This document shows positions 33,814-46,154 of a stretch of DNA of 64,000 bases, piece by piece. This DNA is from Takakia lepidozioides (taxonomy: Eukaryota > Streptophyta > Takakiopsida > Takakiales > Takakiaceae), in assembly GCA_030704615.1 (NCBI GenBank), contig CM060734.1:56126042-56190041 (forward strand). Direction: 5' to 3'. The position numbers and the translations under genes were made by a program. Position 1 is the stretch's first letter, and each line of letters begins with the position of its first letter. Under the pieces are notes generated by a model that worked only from the letters and a program-made list of their open reading frames with translations, was not told the origin of the DNA and ran no database searches.

Positions 33814-34084
33814 CAGACTGGGGCAACAGACGGGCAGAATGGACTATTGGGTGGACTTGCACAGCGGACTGGCCGGCAGACTGGCCGTGTGGCGGACTGA
33901 GGAGAACTGTACTCACGGGCAACGGACTGGTGGGCGGACAGGGGGTGCGGCGGAGTTGCCATGGGCGCAGCTGGTGGGCCGCGGCAGGGCGACCGCGCGC
34001 AGTTGAGCCGGGCGTCCGTGCGCGGGGCCCACCGGTCAGCTCGCGCGTGCACCATAACGTCCCAATTATTGTGAAATGAGAGGC
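33748..34084 (-). repeat. Right terminal inverted repeat of the giant MULE
   Basis: It is the inverted counterpart of 5315-5744. The outermost 90 bp differ at only a few positions. Inner similarity continues through GTCCGTTGCCCGTGAGT, CAGTCTGCCGGCCAGTCCGC and ends at GGATCGTCCATTCTGAG. Confidence 0.8.
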
Positions 34085-34093
34085 CTTTTCAGA

Positions 34094-35522
34094 GGCGTCA
34101 TCATTTTTAAAAAAAAATTATCTTGTTTTACAAAGCAAATATTCTATCTACGCTAAGGTGCTCCAAAAGTTTGACCGAACAAGGTGGTCTGCATAAATTA
34201 TTTCCAAGAGTGTTTTTTGCCGTAGGAAGTCGATAAATTAGTTAGTGGTTATGGTGGCCCTTAGGTGCTTCAATTCCAATATATGTTGTTGACTAAACCC
34301 ACAAGCTTGTTTTTTGTTGGTTCTAGTGCAAATACATCCAAGATTTGGTAAGAAATGGATGAGACCATGACCATGTACGAGGATGAAAACTCATAAGGTG
34401 ACATAAATGCATATAATGTTACGAGTTTTTAAATTTATTATGGATGAAAGAAGATCACCATTTAGTTCACGGACTAGCAGGCCGCTTTCCCCTCGTCCAA
34501 AGTAAGAAATAGCTCTTGGCATATTTTACATCCCCCCTTTTTTATAAAGCTTCTGAGGTCTCTGTCCCTCTTTTACAACAAAAAGAAAAAGAAGAAGAAG
34601 CAATACAATGTTTTCTTTTCCCACTTAATAAAATAATCGGGCTTCATTCCCTTTATCAAAAGAAAAAAGTTCAAACTGTGAAGGTGGCATATATAGGTAA
34701 CAGTGGGGCCAGTGAAGGGTGCGGAGTTGCATGGCGACGACGTGCTGGCGGGGCTGCCTTTATGGATCCACAACCCTCCTCTTTATGGCCGTTCTTTATG
34801 CTCTCCGCGTCAAGCATCCAGCTGCTGGATCGTAGCTGCACTTCTTGGAGGTGGAATGTTGTGAAGGGAAGGAATTTGATCGTAAGAAATGAGTTGACTG
34901 ATCTTTCGATTCTTGCCACCCACACAGTCCGCACTGCTGGATTCTTTCAGATGCTTACACTGCACGATAGCTGCACTGTTTTGAGAGTGGGTTCTTGAGA
35001 TGGTGTTACTAGTCTCTCGCTAGCTGTCATTAAGCCTCTCGACGGTTAGCTGTAGCTGTACTTGCAATTTTCTATTGTGTAGCTGGGTCGGTCTCTCTGT
35101 ACGTCTCTGTCTCTCAGTTTACAAGATAGCTTCTGTGCTACTCACGATTCTTGCGTGCGGAGCTGAAGATCCTTGTTCCCACTGTAGAAACAGAGCCTCC
35201 TGCGTCGCGTCTGTCTTTTCTCTTGTTATGTAGCTTTGTTGGTTGTCTCTTGTAGTTCAGCTACACATGTGGACGCAATCTTGAAATTCTTCTTGCATTC
35301 CGTCTCGCTCTAGCTGGGTTGGAATCTTGCCAAGCTCCGTACTCTCAGCGGGAATTACCAGATCAGCTTCCACGTTAAAGCTCTTGAAAGCACCGGCACT
35401 CTGATATTTCATTGGGTTTTCTTTAGCGCTGTAGATTTTCGTTCTCCAGGTTGTCTACTCGATCAAGAAGTCATCGACGTTTTTTTCCCTTTACAAAGTT
35501 AAACTGCCAAAGAGCTCCAGCC
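34094..35522 (+). promoter_or_regulatory. Upstream region and probable long 5' leader of the XTH gene
   Basis: After about 600 bp of AT-rich sequence there is a TATA-like CATATATAGG at 34,688-34,697. C/T- and 'agctgta'-rich leader sequence follows, up to the ATG at 35,523. No transcription start can be proven. The open frame at 34,516-34,998 has no protein-like features and is taken as leader or promoter sequence. Confidence 0.35.
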
Positions 35523-37287
35523 ATGAGATTGGCGGGGTTTAACGCAAAGAAGAGGTGTCATCGTCCAGGATATGGTACGGGAGGGAAGACAAGTGTCTTT
35601 TTGCTGTTAGCATCCTTGGCTATGCTTTCAGGGGTGATTATGGCACACAAGGAGCACAAAGCTGAAGGGAGTGTTGCACGAAACTTCAGTCATCATTTCT
35701 ACACTACCTCTGACGCCAGCCATTACAGGGTGTCAGATGATGGCGGGCTCGCTCAACTTGTTCTCGACCAAGAATCAGGTTGGTCTCCTTTCCTGTTTCC
35801 TTCCCTTTCCGTATATGTCTAAGGAATCAGCTATAACTATGAAGGAAATTCGAAAGTATGTTGCACCGTAAGCGTTTATGTGCAAAGGCTTGAATAAACT
35901 CTTCCGGCCTCAAGTGTTTACTCTCCCTTTGGACGTAAGTCAAACGTTTACCATCCAATGGCTACTATCCTTGTTTGTCCATTCCCAGTTGTCATTCGAC
36001 TGAAACATTTGAGGTGTATCATGCTTTATTGGCTGTTCAGCTTCGGGATTTGCCTCCAAGACAAGATATTTGTTTGGCCGCATTAGCATTCAAATGAAGT
36101 TGCACCCTGGTGATTCGGCAGGCACAGTGACAACATTCTATGTAAGGCTCTCGTACATGAGCAGTTCCGGTCGATTATCCCTTCTGTTAATCCTCGAGTT
36201 AATGCTTACATGGTGCACAACGTACTTTTAGTAGGAAGAGAAATGAAGTCCGCCTAGTCAAATTGCCCAGGAGTACTTATTGCACAGAGTCCATTTGAAT
36301 GGATCAATCTTTGCTGACTTTCTTTTTGTTGCAATTGCTGCCATTTGGGGCAGATGTCCTCCCTTAGTGGAAAGCATGACGAGTTGGACTTCGAGTTTCT
36401 GGGGAATGAGACGGGCAAGCCCTACGTCTTGCAGACAAACGTCTACGCAGGAGGAGTCGGTGATCGGGAGCAGCGCATAAACTTGTGGTTCGACCCAACA
36501 ACTGAGTTCCATACATACAGTCTCCACTGGAACAAACATCTTATAATGTAAGGCCATGAACCTCTGCTCCCCGTTTTGGGAGCACACTCACGTATGTCTC
36601 GTAGCAGTTTGCTAAATGAACCAGAAGACCTCATTCTTTGGTAGCCGTCCAGAACTGTGATATTTGTTGACTTCTTTCAAGTAAACATGCTGTGAATTGT
36701 AAGATGTGCTTGATGAAGTTCTTTGAGGCAGGGCTGAAAGACAAGGTTGATTATAAACTAGCCTTTACAATTATATGAGGCGGTGATCTGAAGCCAGTGC
36801 TTGACACGTTTGGTAGTGGCAATGCAGATTCCTGATAGACAACACTCCAATCCGATTGTACAGAAACAATGAAGATTTGGGTGTGCCATATCCCAACAGG
36901 CAACCAATGACTGTCTTCGCCAGCTTGTGGAACGGTGATCAATGGGCCACTCAGTTTGGAGCAGTGAAGCTCAATTGGTCTAACGTGCCATTTGTTGCAT
37001 CATATCAGGGATATGCTGCCCATGGATGTGAGGTGACCTGGTACAGTGGGGATATTGCGTCATGCATATCTCGACATTCCGAGAAATTGCTGAAAAGGGC
37101 CACATTGCAATCTCTGGATTCTGAACAACTGGCTGGATTGCAATGGGTAGCTGAGAACATGCTGATATACGACTACTGTGCTGATAGAAACCGTTACCCG
37201 AAGCCACACCCAGAATGTAGCCAGAATGCAGCACAACTTCGTTCAGGTCCAACTCATGGGCCACAGAGAGTCTCCTCTTCAAGATAA
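35523..37287 (+). CDS. XTH: Xyloglucan endotransglucosylase/hydrolase (GH16), 4 exons
   Basis: Exons 35,523-35,778, 36,041-36,141, 36,354-36,547 and 36,828-37,287 join in phase to 336 codons with GT-AG introns. Residues about 24-41 are hydrophobic (signal peptide or anchor after a basic start), so the enzyme should be secreted to the wall. There it would cut and rejoin xyloglucan chains. The catalytic motif is [10 protein letters not shown] at residues 127-136, with nucleophile Glu129 and acid/base Glu133, followed by the usual N-glycosylation site (NET). [24 protein letters not shown] and [14 protein letters not shown] follow the GH16 fold. The C-terminal XET_C part has the conserved [11 protein letters not shown]...PEC cysteine pair. 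The length is slightly above the usual 280-300 residues because of the N-terminus and a Ser/Arg tail. The gene looks intact and lies 1.4 kb from the MULE end. Confidence 0.93.
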
Positions 37288-38723
37288 GGGCAGATTTGAC
37301 CTCTTGGAGTTTCCTTCAAGGGAAAGGTAGTAGGTTTGGTGAACCAAGGCTCTTTGGTCCAGTATCCTGAAAATTGGAAACAGTGGGGAATTCGTAGTCC
37401 CCCCCAATGTGTGTACAGATGGAGGAAGGGAGGAAATTTCAGTACTCAATCCTGTTATGGTTGAGCTCTTGGCCAGCATCACTTTAGAGAGTGACGCATG
37501 TGTTCTATAAACTATTTATAACTCAAAAGGTTCGTCAGGGGTGACTGTTGGTGGCAATCGCAATATTGATGCTGTTTCTTGATCCATAAGTATGACTGGA
37601 AAGGAGTGTGGTTACGTCGATTAGGTGTGTTTCATCACACAACTTACATTCATGTAATGCGTTGAACTCTGGTTCCAGAATAGAATAGCAAGAGTTGGTT
37701 TTGGTATGAGCTGTGAGATTCTGAATAACCAGCCAATCCCTTGATATTCTACCTCTGCATTCCCTTACTTCAATATGTGCACTCGCTCATGACCATCATT
37801 AGCTGTCTGTAGATAGGAGAAGGTCTGTCATGATGGTGATTGTGTATGCTAGCATGTGCTTCTGTTCTGTTCTGTCTTTGCAGGACATTAGGTACAAAGT
37901 TCATTTGTGTCTTCTCCCCTTCTTTTTTCTTCACTCCTATCACCCATCTTCGCGAAGCCCTTTTCTATCCAAAAGTAACAACGCCCCAGGCTGCTTCGAG
38001 TCGGCAATTTGGCGCACGCTACTGCCTAGTTAACCTTTCCCACGCAACCACCTGAAAATTCCATGACACCCATGTCATGACACTTAGAAGGACTCGACGA
38101 TTGCATACAAGCAAACGGCAAACCGAGCTGGTCCGATAAGAAATACCCACTATTCTTTCTGAGGACAGTCCGAAGCCAACCATTGCATCAGCCGCCCGGC
38201 AACATGCAGATGGAAGAGTGCGGCCACCAGGGCATGCGGCCAACCCCACACCTTCAAAAGATTGCCGCCCAATTTCAGTGACTTGTATCGTGAATCCCAC
38301 TGATAGAAATCCCGGTAGGATCTTTTCAGAATCTTGATTGTCAAAGCCCTGGACTTGGAATCTGTTTTCCTGTGAAAGACTTAAACGCCCCAACCCCTAA
38401 AAATCACTTCAGAGATTCGGGAGCTCTGCTGCCTGCTACCTTTAATCTTCACCAGATCTGCAATCGGGCTGTTGGACGAGGCCCTCGAGAAGTTCTACCG
38501 GGAAATTCACGTCGGTTGGGTTGGAGACGGAGTGGATAGCATGCGGGGATCCAGACATGAAGGGAGGGTGTGTCGTAGCTTCAGCTCAGATTCTTTGCTG
38601 CACATTATCAGATTCGTCTTCTAGAAATTCTGCATCGGAAAGCCATCTTCTGAGACTCTTGAACGCAGACAATTTGCATTTTGTTTAGTCATTCATCGAT
38701 AAGAAGAGTACCGATCAAGTGAG
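37288..38723. other. Intergenic region between XTH and IAR1
   Basis: XTH 3' region and IAR1 5' flank. A 124-codon open frame on the minus strand (38,019-38,393) shows no domain and is not called. A C/T-rich leader-like stretch precedes the IAR1 start. Nothing else is supportable. Confidence 0.4.
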
Positions 38724-41700
38724 ATGGCCAGCAGGGGGGCTGGCCTTGCGATTGTTGTGCTTTTGCTCTTTCTGATATGGCCTTGTGCTCACGTGTCTGC
38801 ACATGATCATCACCATCATCACGATCATGACCACCACCACCACCACCATGATCATAACCACGATGAGGGCACTATTGAAATGGGTAAGGATGCGCAAGAT
38901 GAACTCTTGAAGCTCGTGATGGGTGGTGTGTATGACACTGAGCAGTCCGACAAGGAAACTAAAGAAACTGGCAGTGCGACCTCGGCTTATCAAGAACTGG
39001 AGGAATCCCTTAGGCGTTTGAGTGAGAGCACCGGTAATGAGCTAGACATTGATGATCATAGTCGTATGATTCAAGCAGAGGGGGCAAGCGCGGATGATGT
39101 GATAAGTCTCTTGCACAGATATGCATATGACCTTCATGACAAGGTACAGGCACAAGGAGATGCAAGTCATGATGAACATGATGATCATTATGGCCATGTG
39201 CATAATCATCACAGTCAAGAGCATAGAGATGGCGTAGACAAGGGTCGATTTAAGCTTCCAGAGGAGATTGAGGAGGAGATAGACTTACAAAAATATGGAT
39301 TTGAGGGGCAGGGGTTCACAAAGATGGATTACAGCGGCCATTCCAAATTGCCTACATTTGGTCGGTTCTCAAACCCTTCACCTTATGTCAGATCGTGACT
39401 TACAATTGCTGATTGTAATCTGGCCTTCAATGTTGTTCATCCATGAGAGAACTCCCACTACCTTGACTTTGCCAATGACTGATTCACACACGACCAAAAT
39501 GGCCAAAATGACGTCATCGGGAACTCCTATCAGATTTAGTCTCTCCAGTATGCTGGCTTGAGGGACAGAGTCAAAAAATTCAGAAGCCTGTGCACCAACT
39601 TATTTTCATGTGGAGCCTGGCCACTGGAGAGTAACTTTATAATGTCCACAGAGGCCCGAAGAGCTCATGGGAGCGAGAGAGAATGTACTTCAACCCTGCA
39701 AACTTTGGCTTGGCCATGGGGTATGTGAAAGGAGTTACCTTTCAGGATACCTCCCCCTCCCTAACCGGTTGTGGGTTGTAGTCCATGAGTGTTAAACCCA
39801 GAATATCTCCTCATGCCATAGTTCATTGTCTGCCTGTCCAGATCTGAAAAATCTGCAAACTGTCTCTGGAAGTCCCCTAAAGCCCAAGTAAGAGATGTGG
39901 AGAATGTCGTGGACAAATATTAACCCATCACAAAGGGTTTATAATTATGTAAATGATAGCATCTATGGTTAACTGTAGTTTTGGGATGACTGATGCCCCC
40001 ATGTCTATTGCAAATGGATCTTCCAAAGATCCTGTGTGATTTGCCTGTCCTGTATCGTTATAACTACTGGGCACTGATCGATTTGTGGCAAAGAATCTGT
40101 TGAAAAGTCCACGTCGAAGGGCACAAACTGTGAACCGACAAGTTGTTGCACTTCCATTTGCTAGGCTCTGGTTTGCTTGTGGCCAATGGTCTTTTAGCGA
40201 TCTAAGCCTGTCCAGGAAGATGATGATCCAGAATACGGTCTCAAGATTTCAAAGCATTGTCAAAAAGTGCTTCAGATACTGACTATGTTCATTAGAATGA
40301 AGTCAGGTTTTCTTTGCAAATTGTGAGCAGGACTGTGTGGGTTTTATAGGGTTGTGGATGCGAGCGATGGGGAGTTCACTGCTGGTGAGCATGGCCTCTC
40401 TTATCTGCCTCATGTTTCTCCCTTTCATTGTTTGTAAGTCTCTCTCTCTCCCCCATTTTTTGTCCCTTTCAAAATGAAATCTCAGGAAATCCCTCTCTTG
40501 CCTCCTCATGTATAGTTCTATCCTTCTCTCTCTCCTGTAGTTTTTGAAATACTTATAACTAAATTTGCACTTCCGGTCGGGTGTGCTCTCAAGGATTTAC
40601 CAAAGAATGAAGAGAAGACTAGTTTATTATGAGAATGTCCTCATAAGACATTGTTTGCTGTAGCCTTGTGGCCATAGACCCTGCGCCCAGTTTGGGAGCA
40701 AAAGGGAACAGACACTACCTTTGTGAGGGGCTCACTCTGGTAGTGGGACTTACCTTGGTATAAACAAGGAGAATGTACTCACCGTTCCCTGCAAAGAGAA
40801 TGTACTCATAAGAAGTTTGCCGTAGCCCTGTGGCCATAGACTTACCTTGGTGCTTTCCAGATTTCCTCTAGAAATCCCTTCACACAGGCATCAATCTGCC
40901 TTGTGTGCCGAGTTCAAATTTCAGTCTAGTGCCGAGGGTAGGCAGGCCCTTCAGATCATCAGAGAGAGAAAATGTACTCATGCCTTTATCTGCGATTTGG
41001 CTTGCCATACCCTTATGGCCATTGACTCCTCGGGAAACCAACTCTCCCGGAGCCTTTTGTTGGGTTCGCACCCACCAGGGTTTCATGAGAGAGAGAGAGA
41101 GAGAGAAATGAAATGAAATGAAATGGTGCTTTATAATGTCCGCGGAAAGCTCATAGAGCTTATGGGACAAAATGGAAGAAAACTTGAGAGAGGAAACAAA
41201 ACCAAGAATGAGGACTATTTCTTGAGTGATTGTCTAGCCTCGTGCAGGTAAGCTGCCAAGCATTTCTGATCCCCAGAGTGGAAAACTTCAGTGAGAGATT
41301 GGGTTCCACGGAATAAACAGTGGAGTCTCCCACGGATCTCGTAGTATAGAGGACAATAGAAGAAGTGTTCTTCAGCGAGAGAGAGAAAGTACGGATAAGA
41401 CGTTGTTTGCTGTAGCCTTGTGGCCATTGTCCCTGCGCCCAGTTGAGCGGAGCACAAAGGGACAGAAACTACCTTTGTCGGGGCTGATGCCGGTAGTATG
41501 ACTTACCTTGGAGGAGAGAGAGAGAACATGAGAACATGTGAACATGTACTCATTACACTTGCTAGCCATAGCCTTGTAGCCACCAGAGAGAGAGAGAGAA
41601 ACAGAAAGAAGTTTATAATGTCCACAGGAGGCCTGGAGGGTGTTTGGGACACAATAGAACTACATGAGAACCAAAGAAAACATTAACAAACCCAGAATAT

Positions 41701-44700
41701 TACTCGGAAACATTGCCTCAGTCCAAATGGCACCATACTATTTCCTGGCAGCAGAATTTTTCCAATACATTACATACGGATCAGGAAAATCTCAATCTCT
41801 TAGGATTCTCTTTGATGATGGTTGCGGTTTGGGTGCAGCAAGTGGCAAGCCTTCACGAAAAATAGTTGATGGGCTCGCTGCATTTGGGGTAAGCAGTCTC
41901 TCTGTATTTACATTTAAATAACAGGTTGTTCATCACTGAGCTCCAACGAGTGTCCACTTGTTAAGACTGGACGTCCAGGCACTTGAGACATTCTCATTGT
42001 ATGCCGTTTCTTGTGAGCACGGAAAGAGGGACCTTTTACATAAACTCTTACTACGTCACAGCAGAGATAAGCAGTACATATGATTGAGGACTGGGCAATC
42101 TAATAGGGTGGAATGGACAGGCGGGAGCCATGTTGGGTGATGCCTTCCTTCACCAATTGCCCCATGCTTTTGGTGAGTCTATTTTCTTTCCAGGGGTCTA
42201 TCATTCTACTAATACCTGTGAATGTCTCTCTTCTTTTCCACCATTTCTTGCACACAACTCAATCACGTGTGGTTGATTTGTACAGGCTTATGGATATTAG
42301 GTTTCTTGCAGGGACCTGCTCACAAGACTGACAATCAGTGGGTTATCGAATAAGATTGTCAAGGTTTTGGCTATGCAAGTGTCAATCACAGCTTCAATGA
42401 CAAAGTTAATCTGGCGGTGGTGGGTTGATGCATTCAGGTGGCTCTCAAGACCATTCTCATTCACATAACATGGACCACCATGACCATGCACATACGCACA
42501 CACATTCACATGACCACACAGAGAGTGGAGGCCATGGTCATGCCCACTCCTTACAAGATCTATCTATTGGTCTTGCTGTACTTGGTAACGTTCTCTTCAC
42601 TCTGACCATATCCAAGAGAGCCCAGTAAATTGGACTTGGGATCTAGATGCTAAGTTTATTGTTAAGGCTCTCTATCTCTCTCTCCATGGACGTTATAAGT
42701 ACGATTTCATTTCTCTCTCTCTTTCTGTGTTTAAGTCTGGATATGGATGCTAAGAGTATGTCTTGGTCTTCCCGTGTTTGACACAGAACTCAGTAGTCTG
42801 CAACCTCTGTTGGGAATGATGTAGTCATTGGGGACTATAACTGGTTACTATTGTACAGCATGGAGTTAATTTGTCTCTTAGGGCGTCTTTACACTTTCCC
42901 CCAAGCAATATCTGCCCAATACAAATTCGGTGGACCTTTCCAAAATTCGGTTGCAATTTCTGCAGGTGGTATCCTCCTCTTCTTCATCGTGGAGAAGATT
43001 GTGAGACGAGTCGAAGAACTGTCCATGCATGGGAGCATGCAGGCAGTGGGCCATTCTCATCACCACCACCACAAAAGAGAGACCTCAGAAGTGCATGATG
43101 GTGGTAATCTGATAGCTGATGGTGTTGTGGGTGAGGTTGACAAGGATAAACTTTTGGCATCCAATCCTGGCCTTCGTGAGGTAAATCCAAAGGATTGTGG
43201 ATATCAAAGTGGCTGGTCCCTAGAGACAGAGAGTGTCTTGGTGATTCAGTAGGTTTCCCTAACCAACCCCTCTCCCTCTCTTCCCCTCTTAAGCCTTTCA
43301 TTCTCGCCCTTTCAAGGGAGATTGTTTATGCCCGATGTGCCCCCTCACAACTCTTATTCCGCCGAAATGGGTGTTCGGTCTATGGCCACAAGGCTAAGGC
43401 AAACAATGTGTTATGAGTACGTTGTCTTGCCCTTTCAGATCACCTGTACCTTGTCCCTAAGGTGACCATTGTCTTGCAGGATTTTACTGGTTGGCAAATC
43501 TCTTTACGAGTCAGCTTGTCAGGTTTATTCCCTTTTTGCATTAGGGCCCTGTGCAGATGCCCGATGGTTTTTATTCTGCCATGTATTCCTTGTGGCTTGA
43601 TTGACAGAGGAGCAAAGGAGCGACAGGAGAGGAAGCAGACAATGTTTATAGTGAGGCGGCTGCAGATGTGGACCAGGTCAGGCAGCCTCAGGAAGCAAGT
43701 GGAGCACGTGTCCTGGGCTACCTCAATCTTTTCTCTGATGCTTTGGTATGCACTTGCGATTCTGCTCGCACAATTGCAAACTTAAGAGGGAGAAGGACAG
43801 GGGAGGGAAGAACACAATATGCTTGCAAGTTTCTCCATAAGAAATCCAGATTTGTGGTGCTATAATATGCTGTTTTGGTACAGGAGGGGGTATTTTTAAT
43901 TTGGAAGGGAGGATGAGAAGGGAAGGAAGAGTGGTGAGATGGGTAAGAGAAGAAGAAAAGAAGAAACTTATCACAACCATTAGAGGCTCAAATTAAAGAG
44001 AGCGATACTCCACTACGGCCCCCGCGGCAGGCCCAACCACGGTCACCCCCGCAGTTCTACTGCCACCATGAGTTCAAAGTGAGTTAGAGTTTTAGGGCAT
44101 CATTGATCTTGATTGTGGAGCATTGAACAATGAGCTGGGCTGTTGTGCAGCACAATTTTACAGATGGAATGGCACTGGGAACAGCATTCCTGTTACATGG
44201 ACCAGTGGGTGGCTGGTCTCGCACTTTGTTCCTCCTTGCCCATGAGCTTCCTCAGGAGGTTAGGTCCCTCCTAGTCTTTGAATTTGCCTGCAGGTCCAAA
44301 GTCTAATGTCCTTGCTAAATTTTGCTGGGGCTAGAAAGATAGAGAGATGTATGCACGGAAGACAGGAGCTTTCGGAGCTAGTTCAACACTACAGTATGAC
44401 AAGTTGCTGGCTTGACACATTGAATTGAAACGAGAGTTTCTCACTTTTGGGTCTCTTCAGCTGTTAAGTAGAGTCCACAACGTTTGTATGCTCAATGTCC
44501 ACTAAGCCAAAACAGCAACCTGACAAAACAGGTGGGCGATTTTGGAATTTTGGTGAGGTCGGGCTTTGGGGTGGTGAAAGCACTTGCATTCAACTTTCTG
44601 TCTGCATTGGTGGCGATGGCCGGTACTGCTGTGGTATGTGTCTGACTCCCTGTCCCTTTCTCATGTCTGCTATACGGCCAGATTGACAAATGTGTCTCAT

Positions 44701-46154
44701 TCTGTGATACCTACATTGACAGTTGTTTTGCTGGTTTTTGAAGGGTACAGCCTAAGCTTCAGTATTAAACAGGCGGGTACAAGATAGTCCAGAATCACAC
44801 CCAACCAATTGCACAGCAAAATGAGAGAACTCTAAGGTTAGACAATTACACTCGAGTTACAGAGTAATCACAGGTTCAGATACGGCACACGTTTTTCCAT
44901 GGGTGTGAGCATCAAGAACAACCTCCGTGCCAGCAAAACTGCCGTGGAGGGGATTCTTTGGTGTGCCTGCCTCAGTCTCTCCTCTTGCCACGTCCAGCGG
45001 CACTCAGACCTTTTGCCCTGTGTCATATCTGGATCCTAGATGCTGTTGTAGGAACCAAGTATCACTGGCCTCATACATTTCAGCAAACTGCTCAAGGTCT
45101 TAACTATCTAGGTCTTCGACTGTCTAACTGAGTCCTTAAGAACCTTCCTCAGCTACTTGAAATCTTAGAACGTTGGAGATGATGACAATGAAATAGGATG
45201 TTATTTCTGCATGGATATTTTTCTTATGATGAAGAAGATGTTTGTTTGTGAATGACAGGCACTGGTGGTGGGTGGAAATCCAGGCCATTCATCTTTGATT
45301 GAGGTATTTTGTAATTCAGACATGTCCTCTTACAACTTGAAGCCACAAATGCATGTTTGGAAGAAAAAAGATGACTTGGATGGAAAAGGAGATAGTAGTG
45401 TAATATGGACCTCTCATCTTCAACAACAGGGATTCTGATGAACAACACTGCTGAGATGTTACTGATTGAGACAGTTACAGATTCAACCATTTTCCACTGC
45501 TTGAGTGTTTGCTTCCTATTCTTATATATCTCTATCAGATTTTTGAAACAAAGTTTGTGAACCCAACAATCCACTTTACAATATGACTGATCTCCTTGGG
45601 CTCACTGCAATGGTAGGAGAGTCTGACACCTTGCACCTTACCGACTTGTACACATGCATTGAGTATGCAGAGGATTTCCACTCTTGCCAGCTCATGGCAT
45701 TTGTTCTTGCTGGAGGCAGGTGTCCAATGTACAGTACATAGTGTTCATACACACCTCAGAGCACAAAATCAGAGCATTGTTGTACCCCTTACGCCATGAT
45801 ATGGATCTCAATGTAGCAACAAATTGTGAGGTTCAATGCCTACAAGGTTCCTTTGGAAACCCTCCATTTGATACAAACTATAATGGTTTGGAAGCACATG
45901 CTTTAATGTGTGTTCCAAATCGCAATTCCCTCTTCTTGTTCTTACCATTACACGGAAGGCCTACTGATGTGTTTTGTCATTTTGCAAACTCTGATCTCCA
46001 GGGCTTTACAGCAGGAGGATTCATTTACATCTCGGTCGCAGGCGTTCTGCCAGACATGCACACTCAGGGCACCTCGCTCTCCACCACTGTTTCTCAACTG
46101 AGTGCGATGATTTTGGGCATTGGGGTAGCTGTTATTATTTCTTTGGCTGAATGA
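38724..46154 (+). CDS. IAR1: IAR1-type ZIP zinc transporter (SLC39A7/Catsup class), 11 exons
   Basis: Exons: 38,724-39,360; 40,350-40,433; 41,839-41,888; 42,121-42,172; 42,438-42,584; 42,966-43,180; 43,608-43,745; 44,151-44,258; 44,532-44,633; 45,259-45,303; 46,002-46,154. They join in phase to 576 codons. A signal-like helix (residues about 8-26) precedes a long His-rich luminal region (HDHHHHHDHDHHH). Then come TM1 (SSLLVSMASLICLMFLPFIV), GKPSRKIVDGLAAFG, AGAMLGDAFLHQLPHAFG, a His-rich loop (DHAHTHTHSHDH), and GGILLFFIVEK. The ZIP metal-site helices follow (HNFTDGMALG and HELPQE), then GDFGILVRSG and GFTAGGFIYISVAGVLPDM. Arabidopsis IAR1 acts in the secretory pathway in auxin-conjugate sensitivity and probably moves zinc out of the ER. 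The exon 1 donor (G|gtcggt) is weak, but it gives the correct phase. Exon 1 is longer than in Arabidopsis. The gene appears intact. Confidence 0.93.
40620..41585. repeat. Dispersed repeat family in IAR1 intron 2
   Basis: Several diverged copies of a module 'aatgtactcataagac-ttg-tttgctgtagccttgtggccat' occur at about 40,628, 40,795, 40,970, 41,385 and 41,530. The best pair (40,628-40,757 and 41,388-41,513) shares about 130 bp including CCCTGCGCCCAGTT and the end GACTTACCTTGG. Each is preceded by GA microsatellite (e.g. 41,089-41,106). An inverted part of the family lies in intron 6 near 43,310-43,430. Confidence 0.7.
43300..43440 (-). repeat. Inverted copy of the intron repeat, IAR1 intron 6
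   Basis: Reverse complement of the module above: CTATGGCCACAAGGCTAAGGCAAACAATGT and a preceding GCCGAAATGGGTG region. It shows that the family is mobile or duplicated in both orientations within one gene. Confidence 0.55.

Larger units (their letters stand above)
5315..34084 (+). mobile_element. Giant Mutator-like element (about 28.8 kb) with nested insertions
   Basis: The two ends are inverted copies. Both begin with GCCTCTCATTT and continue ACAATAATTGGGACGTTATGG and GCTGACCGGTGGGCCCCGC with few differences. Similarity runs for about 430 bp on the left and 340 bp on the right. The element encodes a MULE transposase (+) and an Ulp1/C48 protease gene (-), a combination known from Ulp1-bearing MULEs of plants. 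It also has three other decayed genes, at 25.0-25.6, 29.8-31.4 and 33.1-33.8 kb. An imperfect 9-bp target duplication (6 of 9) flanks it. Internal coding remnants all carry stops, so it is not autonomous now. Alternatively the two ends could belong to two related elements; the paired TIRs, the flanking duplication and the shared internal motif favour one unit. Confidence 0.75.

Noticed and set aside
34516-34998. 160-residue frame upstream of XTH
   Set aside because: No domain; overlaps the TATA-like site and leader of XTH and is better read as non-coding.
38019-38393. Minus-strand 124-residue frame upstream of IAR1
   Set aside because: No domain, no splice partners; lies in the likely promoter region.
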